The notes under the pieces: model-generated | Told to the model about the DNA's origin: nothing | Database searches by the model: none | The model's input: only the letters and a program-made list of their open reading frames with translations | In this document: positions 1-8,543 of the stretch, piece by piece | Position numbering within the stretch: the stretch's first letter is position 1 | Layout of the letters: every line of letters starts with the position of its first letter | Position numbers and translations under genes: made by a program | DNA from: Burkholderiaceae bacterium | Lineage (GTDB): Bacteria > Pseudomonadota > Gammaproteobacteria > Burkholderiales > Burkholderiaceae_D | Reading direction: 5' to 3' | DNA: 64,000 bases | NCBI GenBank assembly: GCA_004298905.1 | Contig: SCTK01000009.1 | Span: 1 to 64,000, forward strand

Positions 1-26
1 TCAATACCAATTCGCTTAACATTCAT
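1..26 (-). CDS. IS110-family transposase, N-terminal start only (runs off left edge)
   Basis: Only the first eight complete codons are inside the window. They read MNVKRIGI and the next codon begins GA, which fits the MNVKRIGID opening typical of IS110-family DEDD transposases. A clear ribosome binding site (GGAGGAG) precedes the ATG at 26. The position is telling: the upstream sequence abuts a broken integron attC site, and the IS1111 branch of IS110 is known to target attC sites. With so few residues visible, the family call rests on the N-terminal motif and this context. Confidence 0.55.
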
Positions 27-121
27 TTGGACTCCTCCTCTGTGAACTGTCGGTTTAACCCATCTTCAGTTTGGCACGCCTGATGCCGTAGGGGGAGGAG
101 TCCATTCCATTGCCCTACGCG
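27..121 (-). mobile_element. Non-coding left end of the putative IS110/IS1111-type element
   Basis: This stretch lies between the transposase start and the point where the adjacent attC stops matching its expected fold (about position 121). It contains an inverted repeat, GGACTCCTCC at 29-38 against GGAGGAGTCC at 94-103, which overlaps the ribosome binding site. IS110-family elements carry structured non-coding ends, and some encode a guide (bridge) RNA. Whether this end does so cannot be told from about 95 bases. The exact element boundary is inferred from the loss of attC symmetry. Confidence 0.4.
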
Positions 122-169
122 AGCAAGCGAAGCTTGCTTGTGGACGTCCCCTCGATGGAAGGGTTAGGT
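121..169 (-). repeat. Truncated integron attC site (half-site interrupted by the IS end)
   Basis: The right half matches the complete attC at 601-678: the segment 148-168 repeats 657-677 almost base for base and ends in the core GTTAGGT. The hairpin tip AGCAAGC-gaa-GCTTGCT (122-138) is present. The arm that should pair with 139-160 is missing and replaced by unrelated sequence, so the site appears cut near its tip by an insertion. The stop codon of the cassette gene at 164-583 lies inside the core site, as is usual for gene cassettes. Confidence 0.6.
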
Positions 170-583
170 GTCATCGCCCGCGAGCCCCAAAAAGTGCGCG
201 TTCTGTTTGCTGAACTGGCGAAGGAGGACAAGCAGGCCTGCCGCTTCTTCTCGCAGCGGAGTCCACGACTTGTGGCGCATGGCCAGTAAGTTCGCCTCTC
301 TTCCAGAGGCTGAGCCGAGTATTGAGTGTGGGACCGCTTGCACAGCGTTCGCCAACGCGAGAATCGCTTCTTCGTCCTTGGCAGCAAGAAGACCTCTTCC
401 AACAAGATACCGTCCGGCTGCGACATCGTCTTTCAGTTCCCACGCAACGTTGTAGTCACCCATGTCGGCGCACTGCGCATCCGGCGGCTCTGCGAGGATG
501 ACAAGCGCGTTGATGAAGGCGCGATACGCGTTGTGAAAAAACTCTTCCGGCGTCGGTTCTTCCGTACTTGCGGTGGTTGCCAT
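164..583 (-). CDS. Integron cassette gene, hypothetical protein (139 aa)
   Basis: I recognise no family. The protein starts at the ATG at 583, shortly after the upstream attC core (601-607), with an A/G-rich stretch in front, and it stops within the next attC. It looks soluble and mostly helical: an acidic N-terminus (STEEPTPEEFF), then alternating short helices, with no signal peptide or membrane span. Longer readings upstream would run through the attC hairpin and are unlikely. It is probably the second cassette of the array, transcribed from a promoter upstream of the first. Function is unknown. Confidence 0.6.
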   Translation of the reverse strand: MATTASTEEPTPEEFFHNAYRAFINALVILAEPPDAQCADMGDYNVAWELKDDVAAGRYLVGRGLLAAKDEEAILALANAVQAVPHSILGSASGREANLLAMRHKSWTPLREEAAGLLVLLRQFSKQNAHFLGLAGDDT

Positions 584-600
584 GCCGGTTCTCTTCTGAC

Positions 601-678
601 GCCTAACGTTTGACATGAGGGGCATGCAACAGCAGGCGAAGCCTGATGTTGCATGCCCCCTCGATGGAAGGGTTAGGC
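601..678 (-). repeat. Integron attC recombination site (78 bp, complete)
   Basis: The site is bounded by the core sequences GCCTAAC (601-607) and GTTAGGC (672-678). Between them are imperfectly paired L boxes (TGACATGAGGGG against CCCCTCGATGGAAGG) and a stem around CATGCAACA/TGTTGCATG with a small loop. Unpaired bases on one side of the L boxes are the usual polarity signal of attC sites. Read on the minus strand, the stop codon TAA of the gene at 673-1125 lies within the first core site and the next cassette gene follows the second. Confidence 0.8.
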
Positions 679-1125
679 ACCAGCATTTGCTTGACCAGTA
701 GACCAGCGCAGGTAACGCACGGCTTGAATGAGGAGTGCCAGAACCGACGCGATGCCAAGAAGACAGATTGCAATGCGCAAGCCGCTTAGCAGACTCCACC
801 TTTCATATGAGATAAGAAGGATCAAGTGGAGCGACGCGACGAACGCGAAGAGCAGCAAGACTGGGTAAGGTAGCTTCAGCTTGGCTCGGTACTTGGGCAC
901 GACGAGTGCGGCAAGTGATTGGATAAGCCATGCCGCCAAGGCTGGAAGTGAGACCAAGACCACAAGAACGAGAGGCGGCATGGTGTGAACGATGGAGAAG
1001 AACAGCATTTGTGCGCCGCCCAACGTAAGAACGTACATCTCGAAGGCAGCCCACAACGTTCCGGGCAGCGCCAAATACGCTGAAATTCGATAGAACGGTA
1101 TTGCCGATGACGCGCGCTCGAACAT
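673..1125 (-). CDS. Integron cassette gene, small multi-pass membrane protein (150 aa)
   Basis: The start ATG (1125) lies directly behind a GTTAGGC core at 1129-1135, the standard spacing for a cassette gene. The protein has about four hydrophobic segments: around residues 11-35, 40-68, 85-105 and 112-135. It has short charged loops (PKYRAKLKLP, SYERW), so an inner-membrane location is likely. I cannot assign it to a named family. It would be the first cassette of the array as read from the 1129 boundary. A longer reading to 1281 would run through the promoter and hairpin region and is rejected. Confidence 0.6.
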   Translation of the reverse strand: MFERASSAIPFYRISAYLALPGTLWAAFEMYVLTLGGAQMLFFSIVHTMPPLVLVVLVSLPALAAWLIQSLAALVVPKYRAKLKLPYPVLLLFAFVASLHLILLISYERWSLLSGLRIAICLLGIASVLALLIQAVRYLRWSTGQANAGA

Positions 1126-1128
1126 GGT

Positions 1129-1207
1129 GCCTAACGTGATGTATACGACATCATTTGTCCAATAATCCGGTAGCGATGTCGTATAACGCCGGCGGGAAGT
1201 CTGTAAA
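1129..1207 (-). promoter_or_regulatory. Cassette-array boundary (attI-like or degenerate attC) with candidate promoter
   Basis: On the minus strand this reads -35-like TTTACA (1207-1202), 16 bases, -10-like TATACG (1185-1180), then a hairpin made of GTATACGACATC (1141-1152) and GATGTCGTATAAC (1175-1187), and finally the recombination core GTTAGGC (1135-1129) just before the first cassette gene. No integrase gene is next to it, since the flank is the holC locus. It is either the attachment site of a lost integron platform or the attC of a former cassette. The promoter is a sequence match only. Confidence 0.4.
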
Positions 1208-1373
1208 CAATTGAATTCATTGGGGTGCGGATTTTTATCGCGACATAATGAAATGGAAAAAACGACATGTTCTGGCTGCACGCATTGTGCGCAAGCTTAA
1301 CGGCGCCAGGGTTGCTGGGCAAGTTTTTTCTGTGGCTGGCGGCTGGCGCTGGGCTGGTCCGATCCACGATTTT

Positions 1374-1742
1374 CTACTTGCGCGTGCGCACTCTGCCCAT
1401 CTCTTCCGACACCGCGCGTTGCACGATGTCGGCGAGGCTGTCTTTGACCGATTGCTTGAGTTCTTCGCTGAGGGTGTGGATGGTTTGGCCGACGAGTTCC
1501 TGCACGATTTCTTCGATGCGGAGTTGCAGCATGACGTCGACGCGGTTGCTCAGTCCGGCCATGATCTGCTCGCGCACGGTGTGTTCGAATTGTTCCAGCT
1601 CGGCGGCGGTGAGCGTGGGAGCCGGGGGGGTTGCGAGGGGCGCGGGTGTCGGGGCTGCGGCTGTTGCCCGCTTGGCTGGGGCCGGTGTGTCGAGCACGTC
1701 GCTCAGGATCGGGAAATCGTCGTCGTCGGTGGCGGCGTTCAT
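1374..1742 (-). CDS. Hypothetical protein encoded with holC (122 aa)
   Basis: A low-complexity N-terminal half rich in Ala, Pro and Thr (about residues 18-45) precedes a helical C-terminal half with many Glu, Gln, Ile and Val residues that could form a coiled coil. Its ATG overlaps the holC stop (ATGA), so the two are translationally coupled. Small Ala/Pro-rich proteins of this type sit beside holC in other betaproteobacteria, but I know of no demonstrated function. No signal peptide or membrane span is present. Confidence 0.6.
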   Translation of the reverse strand: MNAATDDDDFPILSDVLDTPAPAKRATAAAPTPAPLATPPAPTLTAAELEQFEHTVREQIMAGLSNRVDVMLQLRIEEIVQELVGQTIHTLSEELKQSVKDSLADIVQRAVSEEMGRVRTRK

Positions 1743-2161
1743 GCGGTGCTCTGGTCGAAGTTGTTGAGGGCGTAGCCGCGGTCGCGGTAGAACTTGTAGC
1801 GGTCGCGGCCCTTGCTGCGCTCGGCATCGTCGCTGCCGACAATTTCAATCAGACGTTCGAATTCGCTGAAGAAGGGCGGGCGTTCGTCGTCGAGGTTGAT
1901 CAACACGTGATGGCTGGGCGGGCGGTCGGCGCTGCTGGTGAGCAGGATCGGTGTGTTGGCGGCGAGCGGGTCGTGCGCGTAGCAATGCGGCAGAAAATCG
2001 AGCGGCGAGAAGGTCCAGAGCGCTTGATCGAAGTTGTGCAGACGCGCGGTGTCGCTGCAATACACGACGACAGGCTGACCGGCGGCATGCGCTTTGCGCA
2101 CGATGCGGCATGCGTAGTTGAGCTTGTCGGGGGTGTTGAAGTGGAAGTCGATTCTCGTCAT
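1739..2161 (-). CDS. holC: DNA polymerase III subunit chi
   Basis: Chi is the clamp-loader accessory subunit that links the polymerase III holoenzyme to single-stranded DNA-binding protein. The 140-residue protein shows the family pattern: an N-terminal TRIDFHFN strand, a basic helix (ACRIVRKAHAAGQPVVVYC), the WTFSPLDFLPHC segment, and a C-terminal RDRYKFYRDRGYAL tail. Length is normal. It lies 25 bases downstream of pepA on the same strand, a common proteobacterial order, and overlaps the next gene by 4 bases. Confidence 0.92.
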   Translation of the reverse strand: MTRIDFHFNTPDKLNYACRIVRKAHAAGQPVVVYCSDTARLHNFDQALWTFSPLDFLPHCYAHDPLAANTPILLTSSADRPPSHHVLINLDDERPPFFSEFERLIEIVGSDDAERSKGRDRYKFYRDRGYALNNFDQSTA

Positions 2162-2186
2162 TTCTCAGTCGGCGGTCGGCAGAGAG

Positions 2187-3683
2187 TCAGGGTTTGTACG
2201 ATTTCAGAAATTCGACCAGCAGTGGCACGGGGCGGCCGGTGGCGCCTTTGGCGGCGCCGCTTTTCCAGGCGGTGCCGGCAATGTCCAGGTGCGCCCAGGT
2301 GTAGGCCTTGGTGAAGCGCGACAGGAAGCAGGCGGCGGTGACGCTGCCGCCGGGGCGGCCGCCGATGTTGGCCATGTCGGCGAAATTGGATTTCAATTGT
2401 TCCTGATAGTCGTCGTCCAGCGGCATTTGCCAGACGGTGTCGTTGGCGGCCTTGCCCGCTTTCAGCAGAGCGGCGGCGAGCGCATCGTCCTTGCTGTACA
2501 AGCCGGAGTGCACGTGGCCGAGGGCGATGATGCAGGCGCCGGTGAGCGTGGCGATATCGATCACGGCGGCGGGTTTGAAGCGCTCCACATAGGTCAGCGC
2601 ATCGCACAGGATCAGGCGGCCTTCGGCATCGGTGTTGAGAATCTCGATGGTCTGGCCGGACATGCTGGTGACGATGTCGCCCGGTTTGCTGGCATTGCCG
2701 TTGGGCATGTTTTCGCAGGTAGGGATGACGCCGATGACGTTGAGCGGCAATTGCATTTCGGCCACGGCGCGCAGGGTGCCGAGCACGGTGGCGGCGCCGC
2801 ACATATCGTATTTCATTTCATCCATGCCTTCGCCCGGCTTGAGCGAGATGCCGCCGGAATCGAAGGTGATGCCCTTGCCGACCAGCACCACCGGCGCTTG
2901 TTTGGCAGTGCGACCGTTCGCAGTTCCACCGTTATATGCGAGCACAATGAATTTGGGCGGTTGCACCGAACCCTTGGCGACTGACAGTAGCGAAAACATT
3001 TTCAATGCTTCCATCTGCTTTTTCTCCAGCACCTGCACCTTGAGCTTGAATTGTTTGGCCAGCTCTTTGGCGGTGGCGGCGAGATGCGTGGGCGTGCACA
3101 AATTGCTCGGCAGGTTGCCCAGATCGCGCGTGAGCGCAACGCCGTGCGCTTCGGCCAAAGCCTGCTGCAATGCGGTTTGTGCGGCTTTGAGCTGGAGCTT
3201 GTCCACCACCAGCGCGAGCGATTTGAGTTTTTCCGGTTCGGCGTCGCTGCTGCTTTTCAAGTGATCGAAACGATATTGCGCCTCTTCGATGTTCACGGCG
3301 GTGCTGCGCACTTTCCACGCCAGATCGCGGCCGCTGACCGGCACTTCATGCAGGCACCAGAGCGCGTCGGCAGCGCCGGTCGCGCTGAGCGCTTTCCAGC
3401 CGGCGCGTACGGCATCGAGATAGGTTTTGTCGCTGAGTGTTTTGTCCTTGCCCAGGCCCACCAGCAGCACGCGCGCGGTTTGCGCGTTGAGCCCATGCAG
3501 CAACAGGGCACTGCCTTTCTTGCCGGACAGGTCGCCATTCTTGAGCGCTTGCCGTAATGCGCCGCCGCTGGCCTGATCGAGCGCCTTGGCGGCATGGGTG
3601 AGGGTGTGATCCTGATAGACGCCAGCGATCACGCAGGCGGTCTTGGCGGTCGCCGGGCTGACGGCTTTTATGCTAAATTGCAT
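2187..3683 (-). CDS. pepA: Leucyl aminopeptidase (M17 family)
   Basis: Cytosolic hexameric metallopeptidase that removes N-terminal residues. The 498-residue length is typical. The C-terminal catalytic domain carries the signature NTDAEGRL, with metal ligands also in [11 protein letters not shown] and KYDMCGAA, and the [17 protein letters not shown] end. The N-terminal macro-like domain covers roughly the first 170 residues. Some homologues also bind DNA in plasmid resolution, which cannot be judged here. It is the first gene of a minus-strand unit with holC, divergent from lptF across an 88-base gap that must hold both promoters. Confidence 0.95.
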   Translation of the reverse strand: MQFSIKAVSPATAKTACVIAGVYQDHTLTHAAKALDQASGGALRQALKNGDLSGKKGSALLLHGLNAQTARVLLVGLGKDKTLSDKTYLDAVRAGWKALSATGAADALWCLHEVPVSGRDLAWKVRSTAVNIEEAQYRFDHLKSSSDAEPEKLKSLALVVDKLQLKAAQTALQQALAEAHGVALTRDLGNLPSNLCTPTHLAATAKELAKQFKLKVQVLEKKQMEALKMFSLLSVAKGSVQPPKFIVLAYNGGTANGRTAKQAPVVLVGKGITFDSGGISLKPGEGMDEMKYDMCGAATVLGTLRAVAEMQLPLNVIGVIPTCENMPNGNASKPGDIVTSMSGQTIEILNTDAEGRLILCDALTYVERFKPAAVIDIATLTGACIIALGHVHSGLYSKDDALAAALLKAGKAANDTVWQMPLDDDYQEQLKSNFADMANIGGRPGGSVTAACFLSRFTKAYTWAHLDIAGTAWKSGAAKGATGRPVPLLVEFLKSYKP

Positions 3684-3771
3684 CGCGCTTCTTCCTTATT
3701 GACTAAGACTAATTCGGTGCCGAGGTGGTACCGCCACAGCCGCGAATTATAGTCCCCGAAATCGTTCCCGC

Positions 3772-4935
3772 ATGATATTTCGCCGCACCCTGACGACCGA
3801 ATTGACCAACGCCGCTGGCGGGGTGTTTGTCGCGCTGTTCACAATTTTTCTGACAATGACGCTGATCAAGATGCTGGGGCAGGCGGCCAATGGCCGTATT
3901 GCTTCGGAAGCGGTGTTCGCCTTGATTGCGTTTGCCAGCCTGAATGCCTTGCCGCTGTTGTTGCCGCCGACCTTTTTTATTGCGGTGCTGCTGGTGCTGA
4001 CGCGCTGGTACCGCGATCATGAAATGGTGATCTGGCTGTCTTCCGGTCTGAGTCTGAAAGGTTTCGTACGGCCGGTGTTGCGCGTGGCGTTACCATTGGC
4101 TTTGATCGTGGCACTGTGCGCCTTCGTGATTTCACCCTGGGCCAATCGCCAGACCACGGAGATGAAGCAGCGTTTCGAGCGGCGTTCGGATACCTCGCGG
4201 GTGGCGCCGGGTGAGTTCAGCGAATCCGGCGGTGCGCAGCGCGTATTTTTCATCGAATCCATAAGCGAAAACGGCCGGGACGTGCACAACGTTTTTATCA
4301 GCCAGCAACGACCCGCCGAGCACGGCATGGAACAGAGCGTACTGTTTGCCAACAGCGGCAAGGTGGGTGAGGTCGTCAATGGCGAGAATTTTCTGGTATT
4401 GGAAAACGGCCGCCGCTATGACGGCAATCCGGGGCTGGGCCCCTTCGATGTCGTGATGTTTGAGCGCTATGGCGTGCTGCTCGATGCCAAACCCGATTTA
4501 AGCCCGATCAGTTTTACCACCAATGCCGTTTCAACCGGCCAGTTGCTGCGTGCGCTCAACAAACCCGATGGTGCCCCGGCGCGCGCCGAGGTTGCCCGTC
4601 GGATCGGCTGGCCACTGATGGTGCTGACGCTGGCCTTGCTGGCCATTCCACTCAGCTATGCCGCGCTGCGCGCGGGACGTTCAATGAATGTGTTGCTCGC
4701 CTTGCTGTTGTTCGCCATTTACAACAACCTCTCCTATCTGGTGCAGGCGCGGGTGTTTCAGGAAAGACTCAGTTTTGGTGTGGGGTGGTGGCTGACCCAC
4801 GGTTGTGTTCTGCTGACAGCGCTGTGGCTGATGTTCTGGCGCGAAAACGGGCGGCATCGTGTCGGCATGGTGCTGGGCCGCTGGCGTGCACGGGTGGTGG
4901 CGCGCCGAGCCATGAATGCATTGAGGGATGTCTGA
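3772..4935 (+). CDS. lptF: LPS export permease LptF
   Basis: Inner-membrane half of the LptB2FG ABC transporter that extracts lipopolysaccharide and passes it to the LptC/LptA bridge. The 387-residue protein has the YjgP/YjgQ layout: N-terminal membrane spans (about residues 15-120), a large periplasmic beta-jellyroll (about 130-270), and three C-terminal spans. It begins MIFRRTLTTELTNAAGG. Its stop overlaps the lptG start by one base (TGATG), so LptF and LptG are made together. Confidence 0.93.
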   Translation: MIFRRTLTTELTNAAGGVFVALFTIFLTMTLIKMLGQAANGRIASEAVFALIAFASLNALPLLLPPTFFIAVLLVLTRWYRDHEMVIWLSSGLSLKGFVRPVLRVALPLALIVALCAFVISPWANRQTTEMKQRFERRSDTSRVAPGEFSESGGAQRVFFIESISENGRDVHNVFISQQRPAEHGMEQSVLFANSGKVGEVVNGENFLVLENGRRYDGNPGLGPFDVVMFERYGVLLDAKPDLSPISFTTNAVSTGQLLRALNKPDGAPARAEVARRIGWPLMVLTLALLAIPLSYAALRAGRSMNVLLALLLFAIYNNLSYLVQARVFQERLSFGVGWWLTHGCVLLTALWLMFWRENGRHRVGMVLGRWRARVVARRAMNALRDV

Positions 4936-6050
4936 TGATTGTGCGCCGTTATCTCGCCCGTGAAATTATCGTTGCCGCAGTTTTTGTGCTGCTGGCGTTT
5001 CTGGTCTTGTTCGCTTTTCTCGAAGTGGTGGGCGAACTGGAAAACATCAACAACCGCGGTTATCAGTTGCAGCAGGTGATGTATTACGTGCTGCTCAATC
5101 AACCCCAGCATGTCTACGAACTGTTGCCGATTGCGACGCTGATCGGTGCGGTCTATACCCTGGCACAAATGGCGGCGCGTTCCGAATTCACCATCCTGCG
5201 CATGTCCGGGCTGGATACGCGTCTGTTGATCAGCCTGCTGCTCCAAGTCGGTATTCCGTTTGCCGTGTTGACCTTTGTGGTGGGCGAGTGGGTGGCGCCG
5301 GAGATGTCACGTTACGCCGAGCAATACCGCATGCAGGCGCGCGAGCAGATGGTCGCGCAGGATTTCCGCACCGGTCTGTGGATACGTGATGCGCAAGCGA
5401 CCGCGCAGGGGCGTGTGACCAGCTTCATCAATTTCGGTCAGGTGCATCCCGACAATTCGATTGACCGTATTCGCATCTACAATTTCGATGAGCAATTCCA
5501 TCTGCAAACCTATCTGGAAGCGGAGCACGGAGAGTATCTGCCGCCCAACCAGTGGCGCCTGCTCAATGCGACCCGCACCGATTTTGACAACCGCGATCCG
5601 ACGCAACCGGTCAGCGGCATGAAGACCGTCAAGATCCCGGAACAAGTGTGGCAATCGCGGCTGCACCCGGACATTCTCAGCGTGCTGCTGGTGTCACCGG
5701 AAAAAATGTCGGCGCTGTCACTGGTCAATTACATTCGGCACCTGCGCAGCAATCTGCAAAAATCCAATCGCTATGAGATAGCCTTCTGGAACAAGCTGGC
5801 CTACCCGCTGGCGCTGTTCGTGATGATTACCCTGGCGTTGCCATTTGCCTATCTGCAAGTGCGTTCCGGCAGCGTCAGCCTGAAAATTTTTACCGGCATC
5901 ATGATCGGTGTGTTTTTCCATCTGCTCAACAGCCTGTTCTGGCATGTTGGTGTGCTCAACACCTGGCCGCCTTTCCTGACGGCCATCCTGCCGGGTGTGT
6001 TGATGTTGATGTTGACGCTGGTGGCGTTACGTTGGGTGGAGCGGCGTTAG
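4935..6050 (+). CDS. lptG: LPS export permease LptG
   Basis: Partner permease of LptF. The 371-residue protein begins MIVRRYLAREI, typical of LptG. It has spans near residues 15-35, 60-80 and 95-115, a periplasmic jellyroll in the middle, and C-terminal spans (LAYPLALFVMITLALPFAYLQ and later). The ATG at 4935 is preferred over upstream in-frame starts because it couples to the lptF stop and gives the family's normal N-terminus. Confidence 0.93.
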   Translation: MIVRRYLAREIIVAAVFVLLAFLVLFAFLEVVGELENINNRGYQLQQVMYYVLLNQPQHVYELLPIATLIGAVYTLAQMAARSEFTILRMSGLDTRLLISLLLQVGIPFAVLTFVVGEWVAPEMSRYAEQYRMQAREQMVAQDFRTGLWIRDAQATAQGRVTSFINFGQVHPDNSIDRIRIYNFDEQFHLQTYLEAEHGEYLPPNQWRLLNATRTDFDNRDPTQPVSGMKTVKIPEQVWQSRLHPDILSVLLVSPEKMSALSLVNYIRHLRSNLQKSNRYEIAFWNKLAYPLALFVMITLALPFAYLQVRSGSVSLKIFTGIMIGVFFHLLNSLFWHVGVLNTWPPFLTAILPGVLMLMLTLVALRWVERR

Positions 6051-6052
6051 GG

Positions 6053-6418
6053 ATGAAACCCGCGCTGATTTTATTTGCCCACGGTGCCCGCGATCCACGT
6101 TGGGCCGAACCGTTTCAACGCTTGCAAACGAAACTGCAACAGCAGCACACGGGTGCGGTTGAACTGGCTTTTCTCGAATTGATGACGCCGGATTTGCCGC
6201 AAGCAGTTACGCAACTGGTGCGAGCCGGTTATCAAAAAATTCTGGTACTGCCGATTTTCTTCGGGCGCGGCGGTCATGTCCGCGAAGATTTGCCGAAACT
6301 GATCGCGGCAATTCAAGCGCAGCATCCGGCCTTGCAACTGCGTTGCGCCGATGCGGCCGGGGAAGATGACGCCGTACTCAATGCGCTGGTGCAATACTGC
6401 TTGCAGCAAAGCGCCTGA
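6053..6418 (+). CDS. CbiX/SirB-type chelatase-like protein
   Basis: A 121-residue single-domain protein of the CbiX family, which inserts cobalt or iron into tetrapyrroles. It shows the N-terminal LILFAHGARDPRW motif with the metal-binding His, the VELAFLELMTPDLPQAV segment, and LPIFFGRGGHVREDLP with the second conserved His. Its size matches the short chelatases. It lies 2 bases after the lptG stop and is probably co-transcribed. Whether the product is siroheme, which the nearby cysI reductase would need, or a cobalt corrinoid cannot be decided. Confidence 0.8.
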   Translation: MKPALILFAHGARDPRWAEPFQRLQTKLQQQHTGAVELAFLELMTPDLPQAVTQLVRAGYQKILVLPIFFGRGGHVREDLPKLIAAIQAQHPALQLRCADAAGEDDAVLNALVQYCLQQSA

Positions 6419-7177
6419 TTATTTTTTGGGTGGGGCGTCCGGTGCAATCCGTTCGTGCAGATCGACCGGTGCAACAGCTTTTTTGCGCAGCTTGATATTC
6501 AGCATTTCCACACCCACCGAGAACGCCAGCGCGAAATAGACATAGCCTTTCGGCACACTGTGGCCAAAGCCGTCGGCGATCAGCAGCGCGCCAATCAAAA
6601 GCAGAAACGATAACGCCAGCATCTTGATGGTGGGATGGTCGCTGATGAAACGGCCGATCACGCCGGCAAACAACATCATCAATCCCACCGATGCCACCAC
6701 CGCCGCGATCATGATTTGGATGTGGCTGGCCATGCCGACGGCGGTGATGATGGAATCGAGCGAGAACACCAGATCGATGATCATGATCTGCAGCACGATG
6801 GCGGTGAAGCTGGCGCGTACCTTGACGTTGTCGCTGCCTTCCTCGCCTTCGAGCAGTTGATGAACTTCCTGCGTGCTTTTCCAGAGCAGGAACAGACCAC
6901 CCAGAATCAGAACCACATCGCGTCCTGAAAAACCGTGCGACAACATCGTAAACAGCGGTTCTTCCAAACCAACGATCCAGGACAGCACCGACAACAGCGC
7001 AATACGCATGAACATCGCCAGAAACAGGCCGATGCGCCGGGTGAAGTCCTGACGTGCGCGCGGCAGCTTGTCGACCAGGATCGAAATGAAAATGATGTTG
7101 TCGATCCCCAGCACCAGTTCCAGCGCGGTGAGCGTCAGGAGCGCGATCCAGGTTTCCGGTTGCAGCAACAGTTCCAT
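6419..7177 (-). CDS. TerC-family integral membrane protein
   Basis: A 252-residue, roughly seven-span protein of the TerC family, whose members are linked to tellurite resistance and metal (Mn) export. The conserved intramembrane acidic motifs are visible: ALELVLGIDNIIFI near the N-terminus and IDLVFSLDSIITAVG in the middle. It converges with and abuts the cbiX-like gene, and is followed on the same strand by nothing related. Substrate cannot be told. Confidence 0.85.
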   Translation of the reverse strand: MELLLQPETWIALLTLTALELVLGIDNIIFISILVDKLPRARQDFTRRIGLFLAMFMRIALLSVLSWIVGLEEPLFTMLSHGFSGRDVVLILGGLFLLWKSTQEVHQLLEGEEGSDNVKVRASFTAIVLQIMIIDLVFSLDSIITAVGMASHIQIMIAAVVASVGLMMLFAGVIGRFISDHPTIKMLALSFLLLIGALLIADGFGHSVPKGYVYFALAFSVGVEMLNIKLRKKAVAPVDLHERIAPDAPPKK

Positions 7178-7199
7178 GGTCGGTGGTGAAGCCTTTTAG

Positions 7200-8543
7200 T
7201 TAACTCGCACTCACAATCATTCCCGCCGCCGCAGTCTGATGCGTGGTGCTGTCGATCAGAATGAAGCTGCCGGTGCCGGGGATATCAGTGTAGGCATCGC
7301 AGGCGATCGGCTGCTGCAGTGTGACTTGTATCCGTGCGATGTCGTTCATCTGCAGCGTGGCGGCTGCATCGATCGTGTCGGTCAGGCTGTGCATTTCGCG
7401 TTTGAACTGGATTGCTGTCACTTTGGCCTGCGTGACTTTGCTGGTGTGCTTGAGCCAGTATTTGCGGCGCACATCGAGCGTTTCGGTGTCGAGCCAGCAC
7501 ACGTCGGCGACCACTTGACGGCTGACGGTGGGCTGTTCGGCGGTGCCGGTGAGCATGTCGCCGCGCGACAGGTCGACGTTTTCCTTCAGTAGTACCGTGA
7601 CCGATTGACCGGCGATGGCTTCGTCGAGCGGTGTTTCGAACACGCGTACTTCGTGCACCGTGGCAGTAACGCCGGAAGGTTGAATCGTCACGGTGTCGCC
7701 GGGACGGATGCGGCCGGATTCGATCATGCCTTGATAGCCGCGAAAGCCAAACACTTCGGTTCCGGCGGCGTTGTCCTTGCCTTCGGGATAAGTGCGCAAC
7801 ACGTATTGAACCGGCAGGCGCAGCGCGGCATTGCATTCGTCGGTGCGCGTGCTCAGGGTTTCCAGCAATTCCAGCAGTGTTGGGCCATCGTACCAGGGCA
7901 TCTTGTCACTGCCGTGCACGACGTTGTCGCCTTCGAGCGCGGACAGGGGAATGAAGTGCACATCGCGCAAGCCGATTTTTTCGGCCAGCTGCAGATAGGC
8001 GCGGCGAATCGCTTCGAAGACGTTCTGATCGTAATCGACCAGATCCATCTTGTTCACGGCGACGATGATGTGCGGCAGGCCGAGCAGCTTGGCAATCATC
8101 GAATGGCGCTTGGTTTGCGCCAGCAAGCCGTGGTGTTCCAGTGCCGTGGTGTTGACACGGGTCGGGTCGATCAGAATGATGGCGGCGTCGGCCGTGCTGG
8201 CGCCGGTCACCATATTGCGCGTGTATTGCTCGTGCCCCGGGGTGTCGGCAATGATGTATTTGCGCGTCGGCGTGGCGAAGTAGCGGTAGGCGACATCGAT
8301 TGTGATGCCTTGCTCGCGCTCGGCTTCCAGGCCATCGGTCAGCAGCGACAGGTCGATGCGATCACCTTGCGTGCGCTTGTGCTTGGCGCGCGAAAGCGAA
8401 GCCAGCTGGTCGATAAAGATGCCCTTGCTGTCATACAGCAGGCGGCCGATCAATGTGCTCTTGCCGTCATCGACACTGCCGGCGGTGATGAAGCGCAGCA
8501 CGCCGCGATCTTCGTGGGTGGTTTGTTCGTTCATTGCATTCAC
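7200..8543 (-). CDS. cysN: Sulfate adenylyltransferase subunit 1 (GTPase)
   Basis: GTPase subunit of the CysDN ATP sulfurylase that activates sulfate to APS. The EF-Tu-like G domain shows GSVDDGKSTL (P loop), DTPGHEQY (G3) and NKMDLVD (G4), followed by two beta-barrel domains. It has 447 residues and no fused APS kinase domain. The start is either the GTG at 8543, directly after the cysD stop and about 10 bases from an AAGG, or the ATG at 8534. It is the last gene of the cys operon as read on the minus strand. Confidence 0.94.
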   Translation of the reverse strand: MNAMNEQTTHEDRGVLRFITAGSVDDGKSTLIGRLLYDSKGIFIDQLASLSRAKHKRTQGDRIDLSLLTDGLEAEREQGITIDVAYRYFATPTRKYIIADTPGHEQYTRNMVTGASTADAAIILIDPTRVNTTALEHHGLLAQTKRHSMIAKLLGLPHIIVAVNKMDLVDYDQNVFEAIRRAYLQLAEKIGLRDVHFIPLSALEGDNVVHGSDKMPWYDGPTLLELLETLSTRTDECNAALRLPVQYVLRTYPEGKDNAAGTEVFGFRGYQGMIESGRIRPGDTVTIQPSGVTATVHEVRVFETPLDEAIAGQSVTVLLKENVDLSRGDMLTGTAEQPTVSRQVVADVCWLDTETLDVRRKYWLKHTSKVTQAKVTAIQFKREMHSLTDTIDAAATLQMNDIARIQVTLQQPIACDAYTDIPGTGSFILIDSTTHQTAAAGMIVSAS

